From positions 62,001 to 126,000 of the forward strand of contig CAMMLJ010000001.1 in NCBI GenBank assembly GCA_946497695.1: a stretch of 64,000 nucleotides of DNA. Direction: 5' to 3'. How positions within the stretch are numbered: position 1 is the stretch's first letter; every line of letters starts with the position of its first letter. Position numbers and translations under genes: made by a program. The notes beneath the pieces are model-generated. The model was not told the origin of the DNA. It did not search any database and saw only the letters and a program-made list of their open reading frames with translations. Shown piece after piece: positions 27,493 to 36,261 of the stretch. The stretch is from an uncultured Clostridium sp. (lineage in GTDB: Bacteria > Bacillota > Clostridia > TANB77 > CAG-508).

Positions 27493-27521
27493 TTGTAAAA
27501 AAGTAATGATAATGATAAGAT
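27493..27521 (+). promoter_or_regulatory. Promoter of the prs-like gene
   Basis: TTGTAA at 27493-27498, 17-bp spacer, TAAGAT at 27516-27521. The hexamers are identical to those at 22538-22566, and the spacers are similar. The coding start is 33 bp further on. Confidence 0.55.
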
Positions 27522-27554
27522 AAGAGCAAATTAATAATATCGGAGGAACTAATT

Positions 27555-28508
27555 ATGGAAAATATTAAGATTTTTGCTTGTAGCAAATATGCAGAACCTT
27601 TCACAAAGGAAATTTGTGATTATCTAAAATTACCTATAGGAAAAATAAATACAATGAAATTTAAAAATGATAATAACTTTGTACAGATTTTAGAAACAGT
27701 AAGAGAACATGATGTATATTTAGTACAAAGTAATGTACCACCAGTAAATGAAAGAATAATGGAATTATTAATAACAATAGACGCAGTAAAAAGAGCATCA
27801 GCAGGTAAAATAAATGTAGTTTTACCATATTATATATATTCTCGTTCAGATAAAAAAGATCAACCAAGAGTTCCAATAACAGCTAAATTAATAGCAGAAT
27901 TATTAGAGGCTGCGGGTGCAACGAGAGTAATTACTTGTGATCTACACAATCCTGCAATACAAGCATATTTTAATAACATAAATTGTGACAGACTTTCAGC
28001 AGAAGGAATTTTAGAGGATTATTTTCTAAATAAAAAATTAGACAATATGGTTATTGTTGCAACAGATGCAGGAAGTTCTAAAAAGGCATATAAATATTCA
28101 CAATTTTTTAATTGTCCAATCGCAATGTTAGATAAAAGAAGAGATGGAAATAATGATAAAGCGATAGGAACTACAATTATAGGTGATGTAAAAGGTAAAA
28201 ATGCAATTATATTTGATGATGAAATAGATACAGCTGGATCAATGATGGAAACAGTAAGAGTTTTAAAAGAATATGGAGCAGAAGCTATTTATGCAGGATG
28301 TACGCATGGAGTACTTTCTGGACCAGCAATAGAGCGAATACAAAATTCACCAATAAAAGAATTAGTTATTACAAATACAATTCCTTTATCAGAAGAAAAA
28401 CAAATACCTCAGATAAAAGTTGTTTCTATAGCACCACTATTTGCAGAAACAATTAAACGTTTAAATGAAAGAAAACCATTAGGGGAGTTATTAAAAAGAA
28501 AAAATTAA
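27555..28508 (+). CDS. Ribose-phosphate pyrophosphokinase family protein (divergent)
   Basis: 317 residues, the normal length of class I PRPP synthetase, which makes PRPP from ribose-5-phosphate and ATP. The C-terminal PRPP loop is D-D-E-I-D-T-A-G-S (about residue 220; usual form D-D-M-I-D-T-A-G-T). The central D-L-H and P-I-T-A-K-L segments are in place. It departs from the family elsewhere. The usual F-x-D-G-E motif near residue 40 is replaced by K-F-K-N-D-N-N-F. The ATP loop is S-R-S-D-K-K instead of A-R-Q-D-R-K. D-L-H-A-x-Q-I-Q-G-F-F is D-L-H-N-P-A-I-Q-A-Y-F. It may be a housekeeping enzyme of a divergent lineage or a specialised paralogue. It is a single-gene unit between two wall-hydrolase genes. 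SD is GGAGGA. Confidence 0.75.
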   Translation: MENIKIFACSKYAEPFTKEICDYLKLPIGKINTMKFKNDNNFVQILETVREHDVYLVQSNVPPVNERIMELLITIDAVKRASAGKINVVLPYYIYSRSDKKDQPRVPITAKLIAELLEAAGATRVITCDLHNPAIQAYFNNINCDRLSAEGILEDYFLNKKLDNMVIVATDAGSSKKAYKYSQFFNCPIAMLDKRRDGNNDKAIGTTIIGDVKGKNAIIFDDEIDTAGSMMETVRVLKEYGAEAIYAGCTHGVLSGPAIERIQNSPIKELVITNTIPLSEEKQIPQIKVVSIAPLFAETIKRLNERKPLGELLKRKN

Positions 28509-28550
28509 CAAGTTACATTGTTAAAGTATATTAGTTTGTAAGATTTTAAA

Positions 28551-28577
28551 AGTTCAACCATATTTCATGGTTGAACT
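28551..28577 (+). terminator. Hairpin after the prs-like gene, probable weak terminator
   Basis: Perfect 11-bp stem (28551-28561 with 28567-28577) and a 5-base loop. The tract after it is only A+T rich, not a T run, so termination may be partial and read into the RICIN-amidase gene. Confidence 0.5.
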
Positions 28578-28607
28578 ATTTAAAATGGTAGTAGGGGGAA
28601 GTAGGTA

Positions 28608-31600
28608 ATGAAAAAACTAAAAAAATCAATAGTTATATTAGGTTTATTAATAATTGCAATAATATCTACACTTTCTTATGCTGATGAAACAAATAATACT
28701 GTTACAAATAGTATAGATAAAAACTTAATTGAGAATCTAGGCAATAATATTGAGAATAAGGATAATAAAATTACTAATGTAACTAGCGAAAAATTTTTAG
28801 GCAATAATATAGATGTAAATAATAGTAATATAGTAGAAAATGAAGATAATTCAATATCTGAAGATACAAATTCTGAAGAAATTCCAAATATAGATACAAA
28901 AACAATAGAAGATGGAATTTATGAAATACATTCAAGTTTAGATGATACTAAATTGTTAGATGTAGAAGGACAAAGTTTTAATTCAGGTGCCAATATTTAT
29001 ATTTATCAAAGAAGTAATGTGCCAAATCAAAAATTTAAATTTATATATAATAAGGAAGATGGAACTTATACAATTATATCTGTAAATTCAGGAAAAGCAA
29101 TGGATGTACAAAATGGAGGAACTTCAAACGGAACTAATGTATGGCAATATGAACTAAATGAAACAGATGCACAAAAATGGATTGCAATACAAAATAGTGA
29201 TGGCACATATAGTTTCATGTCTAAACTAAAAGAAAATTTATATTTAGACATTGCTGGAGGAGGTTCAAATAATTGCACAAATGTACAAGTTTACGAAGAA
29301 AATGGTAGTAATGCACAAAAATTCAGATTGGTTTTACAATATGAATTGGATAAAGTAACTAATATAAAGGACGATACATATAATATTTTAGTTTCTGAAA
29401 GCCAAAAAATGGGTATAGATATTACTAGTTGTAGTCCAGATACAACAGCTAATGTACAGTTATGGACAATAGATAATAATCCAGCACAAAAGTTTAAATT
29501 AACATATAATAGTGTTGATAGTACATATACAATTATGGCTGTTAATTCTGGAAAAGTATTGGATGTTGCAAATGCAGGTATGACTAATTATACAAATGTA
29601 TGGCAATATGATATGAATGGAACAGATGCTCAAAAATGGTACATAGTGAAAAATACAGATGATTCATATAGTTTTATATCTAAATTAAATGGTTTAGCGC
29701 TAGACATAAGTGGAGCGTTATTTAAAAATGGAACCAATGTACAAGTTTACGAATATAATGATTCAAAAGCGCAAAAATTTATATTAAAAGGAGCATATCC
29801 AATGCAAGGATATAAAACAATAGAGGATGGAGTATATGAATTAACTACTAAATGGAATATCTCACAAAGCTTAGATATAGTAAGTGGTAGTACAGATGAA
29901 AATGCCGAACTCCAATTATGGACAAGTAATTTTACTGATGCACAAAAGTTTATTATAAAATATATAGGAGATGGGTATTATAAAATAATATCCAAAGTTT
30001 CTGGTAAAGCTTTAACTGTGGAAAGTACAAATCCAAGCATAGGAAGTAGAATTGTTCAAAAAACTGATGAAAATTTAGATACTCAAAAATGGATTATAAA
30101 AGAAGTGGATGTCAATACTTATTACATATATTCTAAATGTGGTAATTTATGTATTGATGTTCCAAGCGGAGATACATCTAGTGGTAACAAATTACAATTA
30201 TGGGAAGAAAATGGGACAAATAGCCAAAGATTTTTATTTATAAAAAGAGAAGTAAATGGAAAAAAGACAATAGAAGATGGAATTTATAAAATAAATTTAA
30301 AGAATAATAAAGTTTTTGATATAGATGGTGGTAAATTTAATGCATGTGCTAATTTACAAACATGGGCTAATTCTAATGTTCAACAACAAAAATTCAGAAT
30401 AAAATATAATGATGATGGAACTTATACAATATCAGCAATACATTCAGCAAAAGCATTAGATGTACAAAATGGAGGAACAGCTTTATATACAAATATTTGG
30501 CAATATGATGTAAATGGAACAGATAACCAAAAATGGGTAATAGAAGACAGAGGAAATGGTTATTATAATATAATATCAAAAGCAAATGGATTATATGTTG
30601 ATATAAGTGGAGGATTAAGTAATAATGATGGTACTAATATTCAATTATATTATGATAATGATTCTGATGCCCAGCAATTTAAATTTGTACCAATAAATAT
30701 CATAGACGAAAATAGTTATCAAATTCAATCTACAATAAATCCTAGAAAAGTATTTGATATTTCTAATGCTTCACAAGATAATTATGGAAATGTTCAATTA
30801 TGGGATTATTCACGAGTAAATCAAAAAAGTTTTAATTTTAGAAGTATTTCGAATGATGAATATATTATTGTTGCAAATCATTCAAATAAAGCTATCACAG
30901 TTCAAGATGGAGGAAATACTCCAGAAACAAACGTATGCCAATACGAACAAAATAATTCTATTTATCAAAAGTGGAGAATACAAGAAGCAGGAAATGATAC
31001 ATATTATATAATATCAGTAGCAAATGGATTATATATGGATTCTAAAAATGGTGAAGCAGAAAATGGAACAAATATACAACTATATACTCCAAATAATTCG
31101 AATGCACAAAAATTCAAAATACTTAATAAAAAAATAACTTTAGTATTAAATGCAGGGCATGGAGGATATGAAACTGGTTGTGCCAATAATTGGAAAGGGT
31201 TAGTAGAAAAAAATGTAACACTTCAAATTGCTAGATATATAAGAGATGATTTATCTGGAATTCCAGATGTAACTGTAATATTAACACGTGATGGTGATTA
31301 TCAAATGGATCTAGACGATAGAGCAATGATAGCACGAAATAATAATGCAGATTTATATGTAAGTCTTCACATAAATGATGAATCTTCTCATTCAGCAAGT
31401 GGTTCTCAAATGTATATACCTTTTTATGAAGGAAAAAGACATTATAATAGTGAAATGAACAATTTAGCTAATTTAATTCAAGAAGAATTATCATATGTTG
31501 GAATTGGCAGAAATATTTCTGGAGGAATTACAAAACGAAATGTAGACCAAATTCCTAGATATCAATATTTATTAAACGGACAAGTCGTTCAAGCGGACTA

Positions 31601-31802
31601 TTATGCTGATATTAGACATGCTATGAAAGGTGATACATTAGATTATGGACCAGATTTGAACACAGAAACTGGTGTTCCTGCTATACTTGTAGAACATTGC
31701 TTTATGAATAGTTCAGATTCAAACTTTTTAGATTCAGATGCAGATTTAAGAAGGGTTGCACAAGCAGATGCAAATGCAATAAAGAGGTATTTTGGATTAT
31801 AA
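28608..31802 (+). CDS. Secreted N-acetylmuramoyl-L-alanine amidase with five RICIN domains
   Basis: 1064 residues. Signal peptide (about 25 residues, L-S-Y-A-D), Asn-rich linker to about 100, five RICIN repeats (about 102-840), then an Amidase_3 domain. The zinc site and catalytic residues are visible: A-G-H-G-G (about 850), E in V-E-K-N (about 866), S-L-H-I-N-D (about 919) and the catalytic Glu in V-E-H-C-F (about 1029). It should cut the MurNAc-L-Ala amide bond of peptidoglycan. A P-M-Q-G linker lies between repeats 2 and 3, leaving three repeats before the catalytic domain, as in the other two RICIN enzymes. Start is ATG with a G-rich SD about 10 bases upstream. Confidence 0.9.
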   Translation: MKKLKKSIVILGLLIIAIISTLSYADETNNTVTNSIDKNLIENLGNNIENKDNKITNVTSEKFLGNNIDVNNSNIVENEDNSISEDTNSEEIPNIDTKTIEDGIYEIHSSLDDTKLLDVEGQSFNSGANIYIYQRSNVPNQKFKFIYNKEDGTYTIISVNSGKAMDVQNGGTSNGTNVWQYELNETDAQKWIAIQNSDGTYSFMSKLKENLYLDIAGGGSNNCTNVQVYEENGSNAQKFRLVLQYELDKVTNIKDDTYNILVSESQKMGIDITSCSPDTTANVQLWTIDNNPAQKFKLTYNSVDSTYTIMAVNSGKVLDVANAGMTNYTNVWQYDMNGTDAQKWYIVKNTDDSYSFISKLNGLALDISGALFKNGTNVQVYEYNDSKAQKFILKGAYPMQGYKTIEDGVYELTTKWNISQSLDIVSGSTDENAELQLWTSNFTDAQKFIIKYIGDGYYKIISKVSGKALTVESTNPSIGSRIVQKTDENLDTQKWIIKEVDVNTYYIYSKCGNLCIDVPSGDTSSGNKLQLWEENGTNSQRFLFIKREVNGKKTIEDGIYKINLKNNKVFDIDGGKFNACANLQTWANSNVQQQKFRIKYNDDGTYTISAIHSAKALDVQNGGTALYTNIWQYDVNGTDNQKWVIEDRGNGYYNIISKANGLYVDISGGLSNNDGTNIQLYYDNDSDAQQFKFVPINIIDENSYQIQSTINPRKVFDISNASQDNYGNVQLWDYSRVNQKSFNFRSISNDEYIIVANHSNKAITVQDGGNTPETNVCQYEQNNSIYQKWRIQEAGNDTYYIISVANGLYMDSKNGEAENGTNIQLYTPNNSNAQKFKILNKKITLVLNAGHGGYETGCANNWKGLVEKNVTLQIARYIRDDLSGIPDVTVILTRDGDYQMDLDDRAMIARNNNADLYVSLHINDESSHSASGSQMYIPFYEGKRHYNSEMNNLANLIQEELSYVGIGRNISGGITKRNVDQIPRYQYLLNGQVVQADYYADIRHAMKGDTLDYGPDLNTETGVPAILVEHCFMNSSDSNFLDSDADLRRVAQADANAIKRYFGL

Positions 31803-31810
31803 AATAAAGG

Positions 31811-31839
31811 TTGAATAATGAGTATTAAAATGATATTAT
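31811..31839 (+). promoter_or_regulatory. Promoter before the second GtrB-like operon
   Basis: TTGAAT at 31811-31816, 17-bp spacer, TATTAT at 31834-31839. Transcription would begin about 35 bp before the GT2 gene at 31881. Confidence 0.55.
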
Positions 31840-31880
31840 ATGAAAAAATAAATTCATAAAAACATAGATTGGAGAGTAGT

Positions 31881-32837
31881 ATGAAGAAAGTTTCAGTTAT
31901 AGTGCCAATGTATTATGAAGAAGAAGTGGCAGAAGAATGTTATAAAAGGCTAAAGAAAGTATTAGAGGAGATTAACAATTATAATTATGAACTAATATTT
32001 ATAAATGATGGCAGTAAAGATAAAACATTAAGTATTTTAATAGATATAGCTAATAAAGATAAAAGGGTAAAAATAATTTCTTTTTCAAGAAACTTTGGAC
32101 ATCAATGTGCAGTAACAGCAGGGCTTAAATATGTAACTGGTGACGCAATAGTAATAATAGATGCAGATCTTCAAGACCCACCTGAGCTTATACCAGAAAT
32201 GTTAAAACTTTGGGAAGATGGAAACGAAGTAATATATGGAAAAAGAAAATCTAGAAAAGGGGAGTCTAAATTTAAATTATTAACTGCTTCGATGTTTTAT
32301 AGAACATTAAATGCATTATCAGATGTAGAAATACCAAGAGATACAGGAGATTTTAGGCTAGTAGATAGAAAAGTTGTAGATGTTATAAATTCATTACCAG
32401 AACATAATAAATTTTTAAGAGGACTATTTAGTTGGGTAGGCTTTAAACAAATACCTTTCGAATACGAAAGAAAAGAAAGGTTTGCAGGTAAAACAAAATA
32501 TCCATTAAAGAAAATGTTAAAACTAGCAAAAGATGGAATATTTAGTTTTTCTATTAAACCATTAAAAATTGTAGGCACAATGGGCATTATTTCTATAGCT
32601 ATATCATTAATAATTCTAATATATGCAATTCTTTCATATATATTTGATTGGAACAATTTAACAGCAGGGTGGACATCTTTGATGGTAACAATGACATTTT
32701 TAAGTGGTATGATACTTATATCTTTATGGATGATAGGAGAATATATAGGAAGAATTTATGATGAAACAAAAAGAAGACCACAATATATAATAGAAAGGAC
32801 TTTTAACATTGGAGAAAGCAATAAAGAAGAAAACTAG
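31881..32837 (+). CDS. GT2 glycosyltransferase, GtrB/CsbB-like, with two C-terminal membrane helices
   Basis: 318 residues from ATG 31881. The GGAGAG SD covers 31871-31876, so the in-frame TTG 12 bases upstream is inside the SD region. Motifs match its paralogue at 16007: V-I-V-P-M-Y-Y-E-E-E, I-N-D-G-S-K-D, R-N-F-G-H-Q, I-D-A-D-L-Q-D-P-P-E, T-G-D-F-R-L-V-D, then two hydrophobic helices and I-G-E-Y-I-G-R-I-Y-D-E-T-K. It would load a sugar onto undecaprenyl phosphate. No GtrA gene is adjacent, so it may share the GtrA at 15574 or act without one. The acyltransferase gene overlaps its 3' end by 29 bp. Confidence 0.9.
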   Translation: MKKVSVIVPMYYEEEVAEECYKRLKKVLEEINNYNYELIFINDGSKDKTLSILIDIANKDKRVKIISFSRNFGHQCAVTAGLKYVTGDAIVIIDADLQDPPELIPEMLKLWEDGNEVIYGKRKSRKGESKFKLLTASMFYRTLNALSDVEIPRDTGDFRLVDRKVVDVINSLPEHNKFLRGLFSWVGFKQIPFEYERKERFAGKTKYPLKKMLKLAKDGIFSFSIKPLKIVGTMGIISIAISLIILIYAILSYIFDWNNLTAGWTSLMVTMTFLSGMILISLWMIGEYIGRIYDETKRRPQYIIERTFNIGESNKEEN

Positions 32838-33915
32838 AGATTCAAACATAGAATTACTTAGAATTATAGCAATGTGTTTAATAATATTTCATCATATGGC
32901 CTTAAATACGGGAATAGTTGATGGCTATTCAATAAATGGAAATATGATTTTTGGAATAATAGGTGGTATTGGTGGAAAAATTGGAGTTGTAGTATTTATA
33001 TTAATAACTGGATATTTTAGTGTTAACAAAGAGTTTAGTTTTAAGAAAGTATTTATATTATGGTTTCAAATTTTCTGCTATTCAGTTGGTTTTATGTTAG
33101 TGTTTAGAATTACCGGAATAGAAAAATGGAATAAGGTAGATACTTTAAAAACATTTTTTCCATTAGCATATAATCAATATTGGTTTATAACAGTATATTT
33201 ATATTTGCTTTTATTATCACCATTTATAAATAAATTTTTGAATAGTTTGAGTAAAGAAAATTATAATAAATTATTAGTTGTATTAACAATTATATTTGTA
33301 GTAATTCCAACTATATTTTATTCAAATGGCTTAATTGGAAGTACTCAAACTCCAATGGGAATTTTATTATTTATATATGTATATATTCTTGGTGCATATA
33401 TTAAATTATATGGAATAAAATTCTTTGAAAATAGAGAGCTAAGAAATATAGTTTTAATATGTTTAGGATACATAATAGTACTTTTAATTGTTTTAATTGG
33501 TAAAAAATTAGAGCAAAAAAATATATTCTGGGCAAATCTTTTTGCGTATTATAGGGAGATGAATTCAATATTCATATTAATACCTTCGATTGCTCTATTT
33601 TATATCTTTAAAGAATGGAAATTAAGGTATAATAAAATTATAAATTATTTTGCAGGTATTAGTTTTGCAGTATATTTAGTACATGAGAGTAATTTTATGA
33701 GATATAGGTTATGGCATAATATCTTTGGAATGGAATTTATAAACAACATACCCGGAGGGGTATTTTCAACACTGATAATTGCAATAATTAGCTTTTATAT
33801 AGTTACTGCAATAATAGAATTCTTAAGAAAAAATATAATAGAAAGAAATGTACTTAAATTAAAACCATTAAATCGTTTGTTTAATAAAATAGATAATTAC
33901 ATGGTTTTAAAGTAA
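32809..33915 (+). CDS. Membrane acyltransferase, family 3 (OafA/WecH-like)
   Basis: 368 residues with about ten membrane helices. The N-terminus has the acyltransferase_3 opening S-N-I-E-L-L-R-I-I-A-M and the catalytic-type His pair in I-F-H-H (about residues 26-27). Members acetylate or otherwise acylate sugars of surface glycans at the membrane. I accept TTG 32809 as start because GAAAGGA lies 9 bases upstream and the reading frame has the conserved N-terminus right after it. The 29-bp overlap with the GtrB-like gene implies coupled translation and a joint role in glycan modification. Confidence 0.88.
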   Translation: MEKAIKKKTRDSNIELLRIIAMCLIIFHHMALNTGIVDGYSINGNMIFGIIGGIGGKIGVVVFILITGYFSVNKEFSFKKVFILWFQIFCYSVGFMLVFRITGIEKWNKVDTLKTFFPLAYNQYWFITVYLYLLLLSPFINKFLNSLSKENYNKLLVVLTIIFVVIPTIFYSNGLIGSTQTPMGILLFIYVYILGAYIKLYGIKFFENRELRNIVLICLGYIIVLLIVLIGKKLEQKNIFWANLFAYYREMNSIFILIPSIALFYIFKEWKLRYNKIINYFAGISFAVYLVHESNFMRYRLWHNIFGMEFINNIPGGVFSTLIIAIISFYIVTAIIEFLRKNIIERNVLKLKPLNRLFNKIDNYMVLK

Positions 33916-33930
33916 TTAGGGGGGATTGCA

Positions 33931-34941
33931 ATGTGTAATGTATCAGTTATTACAATTTTTAAAAGGAGATACAAAAAGGTTAAAGAATGTTTAAATAGCT
34001 TAATAAACCAAACTTTGCCTAATATTGAAATTATCTGTATTTATAAAGAAGAAAATACAGATATAGACCAATTTGTAAAAGAAACTCAAGAGAAATATAA
34101 AAATATAAAAATAATATATAAAACAAAAGCTCAAGATGTAACAGCTAAAAATAAAGCATTAGAAGAGGCTCAAGGAAAATATGTATTAGTCATTAACGGA
34201 GATATGTGCTTAGAGAAAACAGCTTTAGAGAAGTTATTTAATGCACAAGAAAAAAATGGTACTGACATTGCAATTTGTGGTTTTAATATAATAGACATAA
34301 ATACCAACCAATTAATTCATGAAGGTCTTAATAATAAATTTAAAGAAGTGGAAGAATTAAATGGAAATAATCAAAATTTTGCTTATTTGAATTTAGACGG
34401 TGGAAATAAATTAATAAATAAAGAACTTGTAAAAGATATTAAATTCCAAAATTATGATGAATGTCAAGATGAAATATTTATATTAAGTTGTTATGCTAAG
34501 ACTAGTAAGATTTCATTTGTTAATGAACAGTTATATTATAAATATGAAGATAATTCCAATAAAAATTTAAAAAATCAAATTCAAATTAAAGACTTAAAAG
34601 ATGGTCTTGTAGAGGTTAAAAAACTGTATAAAGATGCTGGTAAATATGAAAAAATGAAAAATATGTTAACATTTATAGCTTTTACAAGAATAGGAATGAG
34701 AGCTTTAATAGAACTAACTGTTAATAAAAATGGAGATTTAAAAGATAATATTAGAGATATAATGAATTATCTAGATGTAAACTTTTTTGAATGGAGAAAA
34801 AATCCATTTCTAAAATTAAAAAATGTACCAAAAAAAAGATATTGGATTGCATATACTATGTATAAATATGGTTTCCAACAAATGTTTATAAAAATATCTA
34901 GTAAACCAGTAGAAAAAGGAAATAAATTATTAATTATGTAA
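33931..34941 (+). CDS. Glycosyltransferase family 2, divergent
   Basis: 336 residues. The N-terminal domain is GT2-like: V-S-V-I-T-I-F-K-R in place of the usual P-x-Y-N, then L-N-S-L-I-N-Q-T-L-P-N-I-E, characteristic of GT2. The metal-binding site appears as I-N-G-D-M (about residue 90) rather than a strict D-x-D, so activity is less certain. The C-terminal third is helical and basic and matches the fragment at the left end of the window (F-F-E-W-R-K-N-P-F-L block). It is the last gene of the acyltransferase operon. SD is GGGGGGA. Confidence 0.78.
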   Translation: MCNVSVITIFKRRYKKVKECLNSLINQTLPNIEIICIYKEENTDIDQFVKETQEKYKNIKIIYKTKAQDVTAKNKALEEAQGKYVLVINGDMCLEKTALEKLFNAQEKNGTDIAICGFNIIDINTNQLIHEGLNNKFKEVEELNGNNQNFAYLNLDGGNKLINKELVKDIKFQNYDECQDEIFILSCYAKTSKISFVNEQLYYKYEDNSNKNLKNQIQIKDLKDGLVEVKKLYKDAGKYEKMKNMLTFIAFTRIGMRALIELTVNKNGDLKDNIRDIMNYLDVNFFEWRKNPFLKLKNVPKKRYWIAYTMYKYGFQQMFIKISSKPVEKGNKLLIM

Positions 34942-34948
34942 TATAGAT

Positions 34949-34988
34949 TAGGAACGTTCGGGATTTGGGGACGTTCTTTTTTTCCCTA
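34949..34988 (+). repeat. REP-like palindromic element, copy A
   Basis: Contains GGGATTTGGGGACGTTCTTT followed by TTTTCCCTA, so the ends (GGGA.../...TCCC) are inverted, and a second ACGTTC half-site precedes it. Similar elements lie at 37738, 63014 and 63191. It could also serve as a terminator because of its T run. Confidence 0.65.
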
Positions 34989-35030
34989 TATAATAAATTA
35001 TATTAAGTTGCCTAAAAATAAGGTAGTGGT

Positions 35031-35062
35031 CCTATAGGAATTAACGTTCCTATGGGGCTTTT
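35031..35062 (+). terminator. Intrinsic terminator between GT2 gene and ruvB
   Basis: 10-bp stem with one wobble (35031-35040 with 35047-35056), 6-base loop, then a short GC pair and TTTTT. The rest of the 235-bp gap (34942-35176) holds repeat copy A and A+T-rich DNA in which I see no gene. Confidence 0.7.
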
Positions 35063-35176
35063 TGCATTAGCATATTTATAGTAAACACAACTAAAAAACT
35101 TGTATTTTTGGTGTATAAATGATATTATTTTTAAGAGCATATTGCTATAAATATCAAAGATTAATAGGAGATTATC

Positions 35177-36181
35177 ATGGACGAAGAAAATTTAATAAAT
35201 CCAGAATTAATAAATGAGGAAGAAAATAGATTAGAAAATTCATTAAGACCTAAAACCCTTGATGAATATATTGGACAAACTAAAGTTAAAGAAAATATGA
35301 GAGTATACATAGAGGCTGCTAAAAAAAGAGGAGAGCCTTTAGACCATGTACTTTTATATGGTCCTCCAGGACTTGGTAAAACAACATTGTCTAATATAAT
35401 TTCAAATGAAATGAATTCAAATATAAAAATTACATCAGGACCTGCAATAGAAAAGCCAGGGGATTTAGCAGCATTACTTACAAATTTATCAGAATTTGAT
35501 GTGTTATTTATAGATGAAATTCATAGACTAAATAAAAGTGTAGAAGAAATTTTGTACCCAGCTTTAGAGGACTATACTTTAGATATAATTATAGGAAAAG
35601 GACCAAGCGCTAGGTCAATAAGATTGGACTTGCCTAAATTTACATTAATAGGTGCAACAACTAAAGCAGGTTCATTAACTACACCATTAAGGGATAGATT
35701 TGGAATTGTAGAAAGATTAGAATTATATGAGCCAGAAGACTTACAAAAAATTGTAAAAAGATCTGCAGGAATATTAAATGTTGAGATAGATAATGAAGCA
35801 AGTATGGAAATTGCTAAAAGATCAAGAGGAACGCCAAGAATTGCAAATAGAATTTTAAAAAGAGTAAGAGATTATGCTGCAGTTTTAGGTGATGGAAAAG
35901 TTGATCTAAAAATGGCTAAAATTGCTTTAAATAAATTGGAAATAGATGATTTAGGACTTGACCAAACAGATAGAAACATATTACTAACAATAATACAAAA
36001 ATATGCAGGTGGACCAGTTGGTATTGAAACTTTAGCTGCTACAACTGGAGAAGAAATAGAAACAATAGAAGATGTATATGAACCATTTTTAATGCAAATA
36101 GGTTTTATAGCGCGTACACCTAGAGGAAGAATTGCACTTCCAGCAGCATATGAACATTTAAATATAGAATATAAAAAATAA
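35177..36181 (+). CDS. ruvB: Holliday junction branch-migration helicase subunit RuvB
   Basis: 334 residues, the standard length. It opens with the conserved [13 protein letters not shown]. Walker [10 protein letters not shown] is at 62-70, Walker B F-I-D-E-I-H lies near 115, and G-A-T-T-K-A-G sensor and D-R-F-G-I elements follow. A winged-helix C-terminus ends with R-T-P-R-G-R. RuvB hexamers drive branch migration with RuvA and RuvC; neither of those genes is in this window. It stands alone between terminators, inserted among surface-glycan genes. SD is AGGAG. Confidence 0.97.
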   Translation: MDEENLINPELINEEENRLENSLRPKTLDEYIGQTKVKENMRVYIEAAKKRGEPLDHVLLYGPPGLGKTTLSNIISNEMNSNIKITSGPAIEKPGDLAALLTNLSEFDVLFIDEIHRLNKSVEEILYPALEDYTLDIIIGKGPSARSIRLDLPKFTLIGATTKAGSLTTPLRDRFGIVERLELYEPEDLQKIVKRSAGILNVEIDNEASMEIAKRSRGTPRIANRILKRVRDYAAVLGDGKVDLKMAKIALNKLEIDDLGLDQTDRNILLTIIQKYAGGPVGIETLAATTGEEIETIEDVYEPFLMQIGFIARTPRGRIALPAAYEHLNIEYKK

Positions 36182-36187
36182 ATTATT

Positions 36188-36228
36188 AAAAAAGTAAGTA
36201 ATTTTGTACTTTGAAAGTGTACTTTTTT
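36188..36228 (+). terminator. Probable terminator after ruvB
   Basis: Nine-base arms AAAAAAGTA and TACTTTTTT (36188-36196, 36220-36228) enclose a second small hairpin. The outer arm supplies the T run. Confidence 0.5.
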
Positions 36229-36261
36229 AAAATATAAATAATTATTTAGATTGGAGATAAA

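Noticed and set aside
35021-35062. T-box or riboswitch before ruvB
   Set aside because: Only a simple terminator hairpin is visible; no T-box sequence or multi-stem structure, and it is over 100 bp from the ruvB start.
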